From contig JADJOT010000008.1 in the NCBI GenBank assembly GCA_016713625.1, forward strand, positions 372,001-436,000: a stretch of DNA of 64,000 nucleotides, in the 5' to 3' direction. The position numbers were made by a program, and so were the translations under genes. Shown here in pieces: positions 16,540 to 24,505 of the stretch (positions within the stretch are counted from its first letter, which is position 1; each line of letters begins with the position of its first letter). The DNA comes from Candidatus Accumulibacter affinis (lineage in GTDB: Bacteria > Pseudomonadota > Gammaproteobacteria > Burkholderiales > Rhodocyclaceae). Under the pieces are notes generated by a model. That model did not search any database, was not told the origin of the DNA, and saw only the letters and a list, made by a program, of their open reading frames with translations.

Positions 16540-18180
16540 ATGGAACGTGAAGCGATGGAGTATGACGTAGTGATCGTCGGTGCAGGTCCGGCGGGTTTGA
16601 GCGCGGCGATTCGGCTCAAGCAGCTGCATGCGGACCTGGCGGTGATGGTACTGGAGAAGGGTTCGGAGGTCGGTGCCCACATTCTTTCGGGCGCACTGTT
16701 CGAGACGCGTGCGCTCGATGAGCTGCTGCCCGACTGGCAAGCCAGAGGGGCTCCCTTGAATACCCCGGTCAGCGAGGATCGGGTCTATCTCTATCGCAGC
16801 GAAACGTCGGCGGTCAAACTACCCAATTTTGCCGTCCCGGCGCCGATGCACAACACCGGCAACTACATCATCAGTCTCGGCAGACTCTGTCGCTGGCTCG
16901 CCGAGCAGGCCGAAGCGCTTGGCGTCGAGATCTTTCCGGGTTTTGCAGCGGTCGAGCTCCTCTACCACGACGACGGCTCGGTGAAAGGCGTCGCTACCGG
17001 TGACATGGGGCGTGACAAGCACGGCGAAGTGAAAGACAGTTTCCAGCCGGGTATCGAGTTGCATGCCAAATACACGCTGTTCGCCGAAGGCGCGCGCGGT
17101 CAACTCGGCAAGGATCTGATCGCCCGCTACGACCTCGCTGCCGGCGCGACTGCCCAGCACTACGGCCTCGGGATCAAGGAACTCTGGCAGATCGATCCGG
17201 CGAAACACCAGCCCGGGCTGGTCGTGCATGGCGCCGGCTGGCCGCTCAGCGAGCATGGCGCCACCGGTGGCTCATTCCTTTATCACCTGGAAGACAATGA
17301 GGTCGCGGTAGGTCTGATCGCCGACCTCAACTATGCCAATCCCTACCTTTCCCCGTTTGAGGAATTCCAGCGTTTCAAGCTGCAGGCCGAGATCCGGAAG
17401 TACCTCGAAGGCGGCAAGCGCCTCTGCTACGGGGCACGGGCGATCACCAAAGGCGGCTTCAACAGCCTACCGAAACAGACTTTCCCTGGTGGGATGCTGC
17501 TCGGCTGTGACGCCGGGACGCTCAATTTCGCCAAGATCAAGGGGGTGCACACGGCGATGAAGTCCGGGATGCTCGCGGCAGAGACGGTCAACGCCGCCTT
17601 GCAGGCCGGCGATTCCGGGCGCAGCGATCTGCTTGCCTACGTGACTGCTTTCAAGGATTCGTGGCTGTATGCCGAGCTCTACCGGGCACGCAACTTCGGC
17701 CCGGCGCTGCACAAGTTCGGTACCTTCCTGGGCGGCGCTTTCAACTGGATTCAGCAGAATCTTTTCGGCGGTCGCATGTTCTTTACGCTCCGGGACAAGA
17801 CCAGCGATCACCAGCAACTCGCACCCGCTGCCCGTTTTCAACCCATCCTCTACGCCAAGCCCGACGGCGTCCTCACCTTCGATCGCTTGTCCTCGGTGTT
17901 TGTCTCGAACACGGCACACGAAGAAGAACAGCCGATTCATCTGCAACTGCTCGACAGCACCAAGGCCATCGCCATCAACTACAAGGAGTATGCGTCTCCC
18001 GAGCAGCGCTACTGCCCGGCGGGGGTGTACGAAATCGTCGAGGAGACTGCGGGTCCGCGCCTGCAGATCAATGCGTCGAATTGTCTGCACTGCAAGACTT
18101 GCGACATCAAGGATCCGACGCAGAACATCCGCTGGGTGGCACCCGAGGGCGGCGGCGGGCCAAATTACCCGAACATGTGA
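16540..18180 (+). CDS. Electron transfer flavoprotein-ubiquinone oxidoreductase
   Basis: A 546-aa iron-sulfur flavoprotein that passes electrons from ETF (fatty-acid and amino-acid oxidation) to the quinone pool at the membrane. The ATG at 16540 is chosen because GAGGAG sits 6 nt upstream; GTG codons at 16534 and 16537 would abut that site. The N-terminal dinucleotide fold is VVIVGAGPAGLSAAIRL; the FAD-linked GGMLLGCDAGTLNFAKIKG segment follows. The C-terminal 4Fe-4S domain begins YCPAGVYEI and ends NASNCLHCKTCDIKDPTQNI, supplying the four cysteines. Length matches the family. It stands alone, convergent with queG, without etfAB nearby. Confidence 0.95.
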   Translation: MEREAMEYDVVIVGAGPAGLSAAIRLKQLHADLAVMVLEKGSEVGAHILSGALFETRALDELLPDWQARGAPLNTPVSEDRVYLYRSETSAVKLPNFAVPAPMHNTGNYIISLGRLCRWLAEQAEALGVEIFPGFAAVELLYHDDGSVKGVATGDMGRDKHGEVKDSFQPGIELHAKYTLFAEGARGQLGKDLIARYDLAAGATAQHYGLGIKELWQIDPAKHQPGLVVHGAGWPLSEHGATGGSFLYHLEDNEVAVGLIADLNYANPYLSPFEEFQRFKLQAEIRKYLEGGKRLCYGARAITKGGFNSLPKQTFPGGMLLGCDAGTLNFAKIKGVHTAMKSGMLAAETVNAALQAGDSGRSDLLAYVTAFKDSWLYAELYRARNFGPALHKFGTFLGGAFNWIQQNLFGGRMFFTLRDKTSDHQQLAPAARFQPILYAKPDGVLTFDRLSSVFVSNTAHEEEQPIHLQLLDSTKAIAINYKEYASPEQRYCPAGVYEIVEETAGPRLQINASNCLHCKTCDIKDPTQNIRWVAPEGGGGPNYPNM

Positions 18181-18201
18181 CCGCTACCGGGTCTGGCTGG
18201 A

Positions 18202-19335
18202 TCAAGCGTCGGCGACCACCGAGCGCTGCTGGGCATGCTCGGCGAGCGCCCAGCCGACATGCTCGCGCAGCAGCAGCGATGGGTCGTCCTGCCGGCTGGC
18301 CAGGGCAGCAAGGATGACTGGCGAACTCGCCGCGTTGCCCAGCGCGACGGCGAGGTTGCGTAGCCAGCGTTGGTGCCCGATCCGGCGAATTGCGCTGCCC
18401 GCCAGGCGCGCGTTGAACTCGTCTTCGCTCCACGCGAAGAGCGCCGCTAGCGAGGGCGCGTCGAGACCGTTGCGAACCGCAAAGTCGGGATCGCCGATGC
18501 GGGCAAACCGGTTCCACGGACAGCACAACTGGCAGTCGTCGCAGCCGTAGACGCGATTGCCGATCAAGCGGCGCAGCGGCACCGGGATGGCCCCCGGCAG
18601 TTCGATCGTCAGGTACGAAATGCACAGGCGGGCATCGACTTCGTAGGGCGCGACGATCGCCCGCGTCGGGCAGGCGTCGAGGCAGCGGCGACAGTCGCCA
18701 CAATGATCTCCGATCGGGACGTCAGCGGGCAGTGGCAGGCTGGTGTAGATCTCGCCGAGAAAAAACCATGAACCCTCACGCGTCAAGGAGAGCGTATGTT
18801 TGCCGCGCCATGCAACCCCCGACTGAACGGCGAACTCGATCTCCATCACCGGCGCCGAATCGGAGAATGCACGGCAGGCAAACGGCTCCGGCAAAGCCAG
18901 CGTCGCGGCCTCGTCGCGGAGGCGGTCAGCGAGTTTCTGCAGGCGCAGACGGATCGTCCTGTGATAGTCGCGGCCCAGCGCATAGCGGGAGACGTAAGCC
19001 AGTTGGCCGTCGGCGAGCAGCTCGCGAGCATCGGCGGCGACCGGCCAGTACGGCAGGCGGACCGAAATCACCGACAGGGTGCCCGGCAGCAGGTTCTCGG
19101 GCGCCGTGCGCAGCGCAGCGTGTTTGGACATATAATCCATCTCGCCGTGCCGGCCGAGTGCAAGCCAGCGCAGCAGCCGCGGTGTGGCCGTCGATACATC
19201 GGCCCGGGCGATGCCTAGCGAGGCAAAGCCGAGTTCCTGTCCCCACTCCTTGATCCGTCTAACCACTTCGGCATAGTCCGTCTGGCTGTTCGCCAGGCCT
19301 TCGCCGGTACCTGTTTGGGAGCCCCGTTCGTGCAT
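18202..19335 (-). CDS. queG: QueG, epoxyqueuosine reductase
   Basis: A 377-aa cobalamin- and iron-sulfur-dependent enzyme that catalyses the last step of queuosine synthesis on tRNA. The frame extends to 19428, but the ATG at 19335 gives the expected N-terminus leading into VVRRIKEWGQELGFASLGIA. Family motifs are GRHGEMDYM, RVSRYALGRDYH-like (YVSRYALGRDYH) and two ferredoxin-type clusters, CGDCRRCLDACPTRAI and CDDCQLCCPWNRF. A HEAT-like tail with INARLAGSAIRRIGHQRWLRNL is typical. Its start lies back-to-back with, and slightly inside, that of divergent tsaE. Confidence 0.94.
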   Translation of the reverse strand: MHERGSQTGTGEGLANSQTDYAEVVRRIKEWGQELGFASLGIARADVSTATPRLLRWLALGRHGEMDYMSKHAALRTAPENLLPGTLSVISVRLPYWPVAADARELLADGQLAYVSRYALGRDYHRTIRLRLQKLADRLRDEAATLALPEPFACRAFSDSAPVMEIEFAVQSGVAWRGKHTLSLTREGSWFFLGEIYTSLPLPADVPIGDHCGDCRRCLDACPTRAIVAPYEVDARLCISYLTIELPGAIPVPLRRLIGNRVYGCDDCQLCCPWNRFARIGDPDFAVRNGLDAPSLAALFAWSEDEFNARLAGSAIRRIGHQRWLRNLAVALGNAASSPVILAALASRQDDPSLLLREHVGWALAEHAQQRSVVADA

Positions 19336-19833
19336 AGCCTGGATGATAACCAGTTCACACTGACCCTGCATCTGCCGGACGAGGCAGCGACGGCCAGCCT
19401 TGGGCGGCAGCTGTCGCCGCTGCTCCATCCCGGCATGGTCGTCTGGCTCGACGGGGATCTCGGCGCCGGCAAGACAACGCTGGTGCGTTCACTGTTGCGC
19501 GCACGCAATCATGTCGGGCCAGTGAAAAGCCCTAGCTACACATTGGTTGAAATTTATGTGATTTCGAGGATATACTGGTATCACTTTGATTTCTATCGTT
19601 TCAACTTTCCAGAAGAGTTCTTGGATGCAGGGCTTGGCGAGTATTTCCGTGATGATGCCATTTGCCTGGTCGAGTGGCCGGATAAGGCTGTTGGTTACCT
19701 GCCAGCAGCCGATCTCGTCGTTCGCATCCACTTTGCCGAGAACGGGCGCAAGCTGGATGTCGTTGCGTGCAGTGAGGAGGGTCTGAAATGTATGAGAATT
19801 CTAATGAGCGGTTGGCCGGACGCCGCCGCCTGA
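19330..19833 (+). CDS. tsaE: TsaE, ATPase of the tRNA threonylcarbamoyladenosine (t6A) pathway
   Basis: A ~167-aa P-loop protein that works with TsaB-TsaD-TsaC in t6A37 formation. Walker A is DGDLGAGKTT, and the family motifs SPSYTLVEIY, YHFDFYRF and LVEWPDKAVGYLP are present. The start is uncertain: candidates are TTG at 19315 and GTG at 19330, and there is no early ATG. Either choice places it over the divergent queG start, leaving no room for separate promoters. A stretch near 19535-19640 is visibly AT-richer than its surroundings although the encoded motifs are conserved. Its end overlaps the following amidase gene by 46 nt, a usual tsaE-amiC arrangement. Confidence 0.9.
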   Translation: MHSLDDNQFTLTLHLPDEAATASLGRQLSPLLHPGMVVWLDGDLGAGKTTLVRSLLRARNHVGPVKSPSYTLVEIYVISRIYWYHFDFYRFNFPEEFLDAGLGEYFRDDAICLVEWPDKAVGYLPAADLVVRIHFAENGRKLDVVACSEEGLKCMRILMSGWPDAAA

Positions 19834-21164
19834 TCAAGTTTACCGGTGCGTCGCTGTTGTTGACGGTCAACCCGTTAGCATCGCAAGCGGCGGCAAACCG
19901 TGGCCCGGGGGTTCTCGCGGTGCGTATCTGGCCGGCAGCCGACTACACACGTGTGGCCATCGAACACGGCGCGCCCCTCAAATACACGTACTTCATGGTC
20001 AAGAACCCGGAGCGCCTGGTCGTCGACCTCGAAGGCATCGAGCTGAACAGCGTTCTCGAGACCCTGGCCAACAAGGTGGCGGCCGACGATCCCAACATCC
20101 GGCTGCTGCGCGCCGGGCGTTACAAACCGGGTATCGTCCGCCTGGTGATGGACCTCAAGGGCGAGGCCAATCCGCAGGTGTTCGAGCTGCAACCGGTTGG
20201 TGCTTACGGTCATCGGCTGGTTCTCGACGTCTATCCGCTGAATCCGCCGGACCCGCTGCTATCGCTGATTGATGGCAAGGAGCCTCGCGCCGCGGTCGTT
20301 GAGAACCGAGTCAGCAGCAAGTCCGAGGCGCGTCCGGAAGTTCCCACGGAAGCGAAGGCAGAGGCCAAACCCGAAGCGAAATCCGAGCCGCTGCAGGTCG
20401 CCGAGCAGAAGGCGGTGTCCAGGCGGTCGGGCCGACCGGTAGTTGATCGCCTGGTGACGATCACGCTCGATCCGGGGCACGGTGGCGAGGACCCGGGGGC
20501 CGTCGGTAGCGGCGGCAGCTTCGAAAAGAACGTCACGCTGGCGGTTGCCAAGCGTTTGCGGGCCAAGATCGAGTCCGAGCCAAACATGCGTGCGGTCCTC
20601 ACACGCGATTCCGATTTCTTCGTCCCACTGCACGCCCGGGTGCAGAAAGCACGGCGAATCCAGTCCGACCTGTTCGTCTCGATTCACGCCGACGCCTTTG
20701 TCCGGCCGGACGCCAACGGTTCATCGGTTTTCGTGCTCTCGGAGAGTGGCGCCTCGAGTTCCGCCGCTCGCTATCTGGCCCAAAAGGAAAACGCAGCCGA
20801 TCTGATCGGCGGGGTGAATATCGACGTCAAGGATCCCGTCCTGGCGCGCACCCTGCTCGATCTCTCGCAAACCGCGACGATCAGCGACAGTCTCAAGCTG
20901 GGCAAGGCGGTGCTCGGCGAACTTGGTGGCATCAACCGTTTGCACAAGGCCACGGTCGAGCAGGCAGGCTTTGCTGTTCTGAAGGCGCCCGACATTCCTT
21001 CGATTCTCGTTGAGACCGCCTTCATCTCAAATCCGGAGGAAGAGAAGCGGCTGAACGACGACGCCTACCAGGACAAGATGGCCGAAGCCATTTTCTCGGG
21101 AATCAAGAAATACTTCGCGAAGAACCCGCCGCTGGCCAAATCGACATTGGCAAGACTGGACTGA
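19788..21164 (+). CDS. amiC: N-acetylmuramoyl-L-alanine amidase (AmiC-type, AMIN + Amidase_3)
   Basis: A 458-aa periplasmic zinc amidase that cleaves septal peptidoglycan during daughter-cell separation. The N-terminus has RRRLIKFTGASLLL, a Tat-like twin-arginine signal as in E. coli AmiA/AmiC. An AMIN domain (VRIWPAADYTRVAIEHG ... YFMVKNPERLVVDLEG) is followed by a Glu/Lys-rich linker and the Amidase_3 domain with TLDPGHGGEDPGA (zinc His), a second His in VSIHADAF and the catalytic Glu in ILVETAFISNPEEE. GAGGAGG precedes the ATG. It overlaps tsaE by 46 nt and is the last gene before tRNA-Thr. Confidence 0.94.
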   Translation: MYENSNERLAGRRRLIKFTGASLLLTVNPLASQAAANRGPGVLAVRIWPAADYTRVAIEHGAPLKYTYFMVKNPERLVVDLEGIELNSVLETLANKVAADDPNIRLLRAGRYKPGIVRLVMDLKGEANPQVFELQPVGAYGHRLVLDVYPLNPPDPLLSLIDGKEPRAAVVENRVSSKSEARPEVPTEAKAEAKPEAKSEPLQVAEQKAVSRRSGRPVVDRLVTITLDPGHGGEDPGAVGSGGSFEKNVTLAVAKRLRAKIESEPNMRAVLTRDSDFFVPLHARVQKARRIQSDLFVSIHADAFVRPDANGSSVFVLSESGASSSAARYLAQKENAADLIGGVNIDVKDPVLARTLLDLSQTATISDSLKLGKAVLGELGGINRLHKATVEQAGFAVLKAPDIPSILVETAFISNPEEEKRLNDDAYQDKMAEAIFSGIKKYFAKNPPLAKSTLARLD

Positions 21165-21286
21165 GCCTGGCGGCATCGCCGACCGGAACATAGTCAGCAG
21201 TTTGGCGCTCAAGGCGGAAAAATAGAGGTTCCAAAACCGGCACGGCGCTGCTAGAATGCAGCCCCGGCACGCCTCTGAAGCACCGT

Positions 21287-21362
21287 GCCGCTGTAGCTCA
21301 GTCGGTAGAGCAGCGCATTCGTAATGCGAAGGTCGGCAGTTCGATTCCGCCCAGCGGCACCA
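21287..21362 (+). tRNA. tRNA-Thr (anticodon CGU)
   Basis: A 76-nt cloverleaf with encoded CCA: acceptor GCCGCTG/CAGCGGC, D arm GCTC...GAGC, anticodon loop TTCGTAA (CGT at 34-36) and T arm with GTTCGATTC. The anticodon region matches bacterial tRNA-Thr(CGU). The 3' half is the integration site of the adjacent mobile element and is restored by it. Confidence 0.95.
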
Positions 21363-21364
21363 GT
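21314..21364 (+). repeat. attL: 51-bp direct repeat in tRNA-Thr 3' half
   Basis: The 51 bp from the anticodon stem through CCA plus GT are identical, base for base, to 36669-36719 (offset 15,355). It begins CGCATTCGTAATGCG and ends GCGGCACCAGT. The intact tRNA sits on this side. Confidence 0.95.
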
Positions 21365-21377
21365 AAATCAAGCAGTT

Positions 21378-21404
21378 AGCCTCGGTCAAAAGCCGGGGCT
21401 TTTT
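21378..21404 (+). terminator. Rho-independent terminator behind tRNA-Thr
   Basis: AGCCTCGG pairs with CCGGGGCT (one G-U) around a 7-nt loop and is followed by TTTT. An analogous hairpin follows attR, so the element appears to carry its own replacement terminator. Confidence 0.8.
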
Positions 21405-21407
21405 GCT

Positions 21408-21427
21408 GGGGTTACGCCGGGGTTACA
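21408..21427 (+). promoter_or_regulatory. Candidate integrase arm sites (left end)
   Basis: Tandem GGGGTTAC-GCC-GGGGTTAC occurs 44 bp inside attL, and the same tandem pair recurs at 36533-36551 near the right end. Paired direct octamers at both termini fit arm-type binding sites of P4-family integrases; function is inferred. Confidence 0.5.
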
Positions 21428-21558
21428 TCTGCTGTCGCTAACCTGTTTTCTTGGCGATCAACACCGCCGCCGCCACCACCAGATCAAAGAATCCTGCCAT
21501 TTCGCGCGCGCACACGCACACGCGCAGAGATGCCCGTAAATCACGCATTTTGGCGTGA

Positions 21559-22230
21559 TTATGGAAGTATCGCCACGCGAATCCACATGGGTTCGAGTAC
21601 TTCGCGGATGAATTGCGCCAACCCTTCGGCGGTCGCGGGGTATTCCTCGTCTTCGATCTGATCCTGCCACCAGTCGCGCGAATCTTGCCGCAGTACGCGC
21701 AGGGCTTTCTCGTAGGCATTCGGCCCGCCCTTGCGCAGGATCGCCGCTGCCTTACGGGCCGCTGCCAGGTCAAGCTCTGCATCGCGTTCAGTCTCGGCGA
21801 TCTGTTCCGGTGTTCGGGTCATTAGGTCCGATAATCGGGTGTCGTCGCTGGCGAGGCCACGCTGAAAAGGGGCTGCCGACGCCACGACCGACTTCGAATT
21901 GTTCACCACCACTTTCAAGCTCTCGTTGATCTTTGCCGCCTCGGCCAGCAATACCCGCCGCTTGCGCCAAATGATCGTGGCAAGCTCCTCGATCAGATGC
22001 TGCTCGGTCATGCCTGCCGGCCGCTGTTCCTCGATCAGAGCCGCGAGTAGGTCGTCAAACTCGGCATGGTCTTCGTGAGCCAATACCGCCAGCTTGGACA
22101 AAATGCCGTGTTTCATGGCGTTGAAGCACACGGCTTGATAGCCGCCATTTGCCTCGGGTACCGGCTTCTCTGCTGCCGAGAAGGGGATTACCGCGGAATT
22201 GCTTAACGACCTGCCTTCAACTGTTTCCAT
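21559..22230 (-). CDS. Mobile-element protein of unknown function (223 aa)
   Basis: I do not recognise a named domain. The protein has an N-terminal NAMKHGILSK segment and an Arg/Glu-rich helical body (ELATIIWRKRRVLLAEAAKINESL; AELDLAAARKAAAILRKGG). This pattern recurs in proteins of phage and integrative elements, sometimes near terminase or transposition genes. GAGG is present 9 nt before the ATG. It starts 9 bp after the stop of the 88-aa gene upstream, so the two form an operon at the left end of the island. No signal peptide or membrane segment. It may have a DNA-binding or packaging-accessory role, but nothing in the sequence proves one. Confidence 0.6.
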   Translation of the reverse strand: METVEGRSLSNSAVIPFSAAEKPVPEANGGYQAVCFNAMKHGILSKLAVLAHEDHAEFDDLLAALIEEQRPAGMTEQHLIEELATIIWRKRRVLLAEAAKINESLKVVVNNSKSVVASAAPFQRGLASDDTRLSDLMTRTPEQIAETERDAELDLAAARKAAAILRKGGPNAYEKALRVLRQDSRDWWQDQIEDEEYPATAEGLAQFIREVLEPMWIRVAILP

Positions 22231-22239
22231 AGCTTTGCC

Positions 22240-22506
22240 TCATTTCCTGATGGTCACGAATTCGTACCGTCGGCCGATTTCTGCCCAAGCCCGCTGTGCG
22301 CAGAGTCGAGCGGCGGCCGACGCATCAACGCGCCCCAGGATTGCCAGCAATGCCCGTAGCGGCGCGTCTTGTTCATCGCCGATGGCGTGTGTGATCGCCA
22401 GCTTGTCACGCTGCCGCTGGGCGCGTTTGCGCTCGCTGTCACTCATTGGACGTTCACCTTTGGGCGGTCGGCCTCGCTTCGTGACAGTCACAGGTTTCTC
22501 GGACAT
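22240..22506 (-). CDS. Small basic hypothetical protein (88 aa)
   Basis: An 88-aa protein with a charged N-terminal half (TKRGRPPKGERPMSDSERKRAQRQRDK), including an AT-hook-like RGRPPKG motif, then a short Ala-rich helical half. The AT-hook-like motif suggests nucleic-acid binding. It is the first gene of a two-gene minus-strand operon with the 223-aa protein. The ribosome site is weak (GAAG). Found only in the island context here; function unknown. Confidence 0.55.
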   Translation of the reverse strand: MSEKPVTVTKRGRPPKGERPMSDSERKRAQRQRDKLAITHAIGDEQDAPLRALLAILGRVDASAAARLCAQRAWAEIGRRYEFVTIRK

Positions 22507-22718
22507 TGTCGCTTCATTTTTACGTGAGTGTCACGATAATACCAGATCCCGCCCGGTCGCATGCTTATCGTGGAGAAGCTGGCAAAGTGGCGACAGGGCG
22601 GACGGCGCCAGGCAGAGGGTTAGAGCAGTGCGCTGAAGCTTGTTCATCACGATCTGGCTGCAGTTGTGCCACACTGATAAAATGGTCCGCTTATGCGAAG
22701 CCGATCAGGACATCCGAG

Positions 22719-23055
22719 ATGAAGCGCTGCGTCGTTGGTATTCGCCGACCGGGTGACCCGGAGTTTCCACCGGGCAAAGACACGCCGACCGTCTGGTTCC
22801 CGTCGATGGCCACGATGGCGGCGGTGCTGTCCGAGGACAACCAAACCCTGCTACGTATTATCCGGGACAAACAACCCAAGTCGCTGACCGCGCTGGCGGA
22901 AGCCAGGGCAAGTGGCCAACCTGTCGCGCACGCTACGGATGATGGAGAGCTATGGCTTGGTCAGGTTGAAGAAGAACGTGCGCGAGATTGAGCCGATTGC
23001 GTTGGCAACCGAGTTTCTGATCGTGTTGAGATCGCCAGTGGGAGGTCAGGGATGA
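22719..23055 (+). pseudogene. Frameshifted HTH regulator/antitoxin-like gene (HVO_A0114 type)
   Basis: The first frame reads MKRCVVGIRRPGD ... LRIIRDKQPKSLTALAEA and then runs out of frame, stopping at 22991. In the next frame the missing half continues, GQVANLSRTLRMMESYGLV then RLKKNVREIEP, which is the recognition part of a winged-helix domain. It ends at a TGA that overlaps the next ATG (ATGA at 23052-23055). The net one-base shift lies near 22905-22915. The restored 112-residue protein would be a MarR-like HTH of the kind often paired with toxins. The ATGA coupling to the DUF3800 gene shows that the second frame was the original. Either the regulator is dead or there is a sequencing error. 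Confidence 0.75.
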
Positions 23056-23750
23056 AGTTCGAAATCTACTGCGATGAGGCCAATCCGGACATCCTGACCT
23101 CACGTCATCCTCGGGCGCGCCATTTGATGATTGGCAGCCTGTGGGTTCCGGTCGAACTTCGGACCGAGATCAAAGCCCGGATTTCCGCGCTGCGTCTGCG
23201 ACACAAAGCCTGGGGCGAAATCAAGTGGAGCAAGGTTTCCCCAAATCGGCGGGCTTTCTACATCGAACTGATCGATCTGTTCATCAGCTATGGCGACAAC
23301 TTGCGATTTCGGTGTATCGCTGTCGATCGGACGCAGTTGAATCTGGTGTTGCATGAGAACGATGGGGAGCTTGGCTTCTACAAGTTCTACTACCAGTTAC
23401 TGCACCACTGGATTCTCGATTTCAACCAGTACCGGGTATTTTGCGACGCCAAGAGCAATCGCGACCCGAAACGCTTGCCCGTGCTGGCTCGTTGTCTGGC
23501 CCGGGCCAATCTGTCATCGGACATTGAGAGCATCCAGTCGCTGCCCTCCAACGAAGTCGTGCTGATTCAGCTTTGCGATCTACTGTTGGGCGCCGCCAAT
23601 AGTCGCATCAATGGTACCTTGCGTGAAGACAGCGCCAAAGCTGCCGTCGTGTGTCGGCTCGAAACGGCGCTTGGTCGAATGCTCGCGCCAACCCACAAGA
23701 ACGAAGAGAAGCTCAACATCTTCAAAATTCGCTTGCAGGGAGGGTGGTGA
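23052..23750 (+). CDS. DUF3800 protein (predicted RNase H-like fold)
   Basis: A 232-aa DUF3800 member. The family start MKFEIYCDEA (first acidic residue), the strand HLMIGSLWVP, KWSKVS, and a C-terminal VLIQLCDLLLGAANSR with its conserved Asp are visible. These acidic positions resemble an RNase H-like active site; the biochemical role of the family is not established as far as I know. GGAGGT lies upstream. It overlaps the frameshifted HTH gene by 4 nt and the following gene by 1 nt (TGATG), giving a tight three-gene unit. DUF3800 genes are often found in mobile and defence contexts, as here beside a type I restriction system. Confidence 0.8.
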   Translation: MKFEIYCDEANPDILTSRHPRARHLMIGSLWVPVELRTEIKARISALRLRHKAWGEIKWSKVSPNRRAFYIELIDLFISYGDNLRFRCIAVDRTQLNLVLHENDGELGFYKFYYQLLHHWILDFNQYRVFCDAKSNRDPKRLPVLARCLARANLSSDIESIQSLPSNEVVLIQLCDLLLGAANSRINGTLREDSAKAAVVCRLETALGRMLAPTHKNEEKLNIFKIRLQGGW

Positions 23751-24220
23751 TGAGCTTGCCGCCCCTGGTTCGATATGCCACGATGGCCGAGTACCGCGCT
23801 CATTACGAACGGGTGTACTGCCGCGGCGACATCCAGACCTTCGATGGTGTACGGGTGTATTTCTCGGCCAGCAAGTTTGGCCACATCTTCTACGAGAGCA
23901 CGGCACGGGACGGTCGCAAGGACGTCTTTTCAACCGTCCGCGCCGAACGCATCGCCTGGATCAAGGCTACGCTGGAGCATCCGCAGGCTGATCTCTACGC
24001 AGGTTGGGACAAGATTGCTCACGGCTACGATTCCACCCGCCGAGTAGCCGTCGTCTATGAGGCCTTTGTGGTCGTGGTGGCCATGGGTCTCAAGCAGAAT
24101 GGCTTGCTGAAAGCCAATTTCGTGACCTGCTATCAGGCAGACAACAGCATCGGCAAGATCAGGACTTCGCCCGTCTGGTCCAGAGCAGACTGCCTTCGCT
24201 TGCTGGCAGGTAGGCCATGA
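23750..24220 (+). CDS. Unknown protein, possibly a BECR/PBECR-fold nuclease, coupled to DUF3800
   Basis: A 156-aa protein starting at 23750; the frame is open further upstream, but the ATG coupled by TGATG to DUF3800 is preferred. Notable segments are KFGHIFYES, FSTVRAERIAWIKATL, DLYAGWDK, RRVAVVYEAFVVVV, NFVTCYQADNSIGKI and SPVW. The layout of His/Phe near the start, Arg in the middle, and a TCYQ-type strand followed by a small polar loop recalls phage-type BECR (RelE/EndoU-like) nucleases, but this is a weak visual resemblance. No membrane segment. As third gene of the unit it could be a toxin-like effector with DUF3800 and the HTH as partner or regulator. Confidence 0.5.
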   Translation: MSLPPLVRYATMAEYRAHYERVYCRGDIQTFDGVRVYFSASKFGHIFYESTARDGRKDVFSTVRAERIAWIKATLEHPQADLYAGWDKIAHGYDSTRRVAVVYEAFVVVVAMGLKQNGLLKANFVTCYQADNSIGKIRTSPVWSRADCLRLLAGRP

Positions 24221-24241
24221 GCTGGCGCCAGAAAAGACAAA

Positions 24242-24273
24242 GGCCGCTGATTCGCTACGCGGGTTCAGCGGCC
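24242..24273 (+). repeat. Inverted repeat between the DUF3800 unit and hsdM
   Basis: GGCCGCTGA and TCAGCGGCC form a perfect 9-bp inverted repeat around a 14-nt loop, 22 bp after the upstream gene. There is no T tract, so it is either a weak terminator or a protein-binding site. The rest of the 285-bp gap to hsdM holds no gene I can support. Confidence 0.45.
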
Positions 24274-24505
24274 GAAACCTCGATAGGTTCAAAGCCGATA
24301 GGCAGTGAACTCAAGCTCAGATTGTACTCGATGGAACGGCGCCGTCAAGACGCGCCCGGGGCTGACGCGACACGCACCTCGTGGCGCGAAACCTGGCCTT
24401 GGGCCGGAAGCCCATGCCAACTCATCGTCAAATAAAGACCATTTCGTTCCCTTCGTCTTACCTCAAGAGTACAGCCACGCGACTTGCGCAGAACAGACAC
24501 CCTCA

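Noticed and set aside
24305..24505. N-terminal extension of HsdM
   Set aside because: The frame is open but encodes low-complexity Arg/Ser-rich sequence. The HsdM family start is at 24506.
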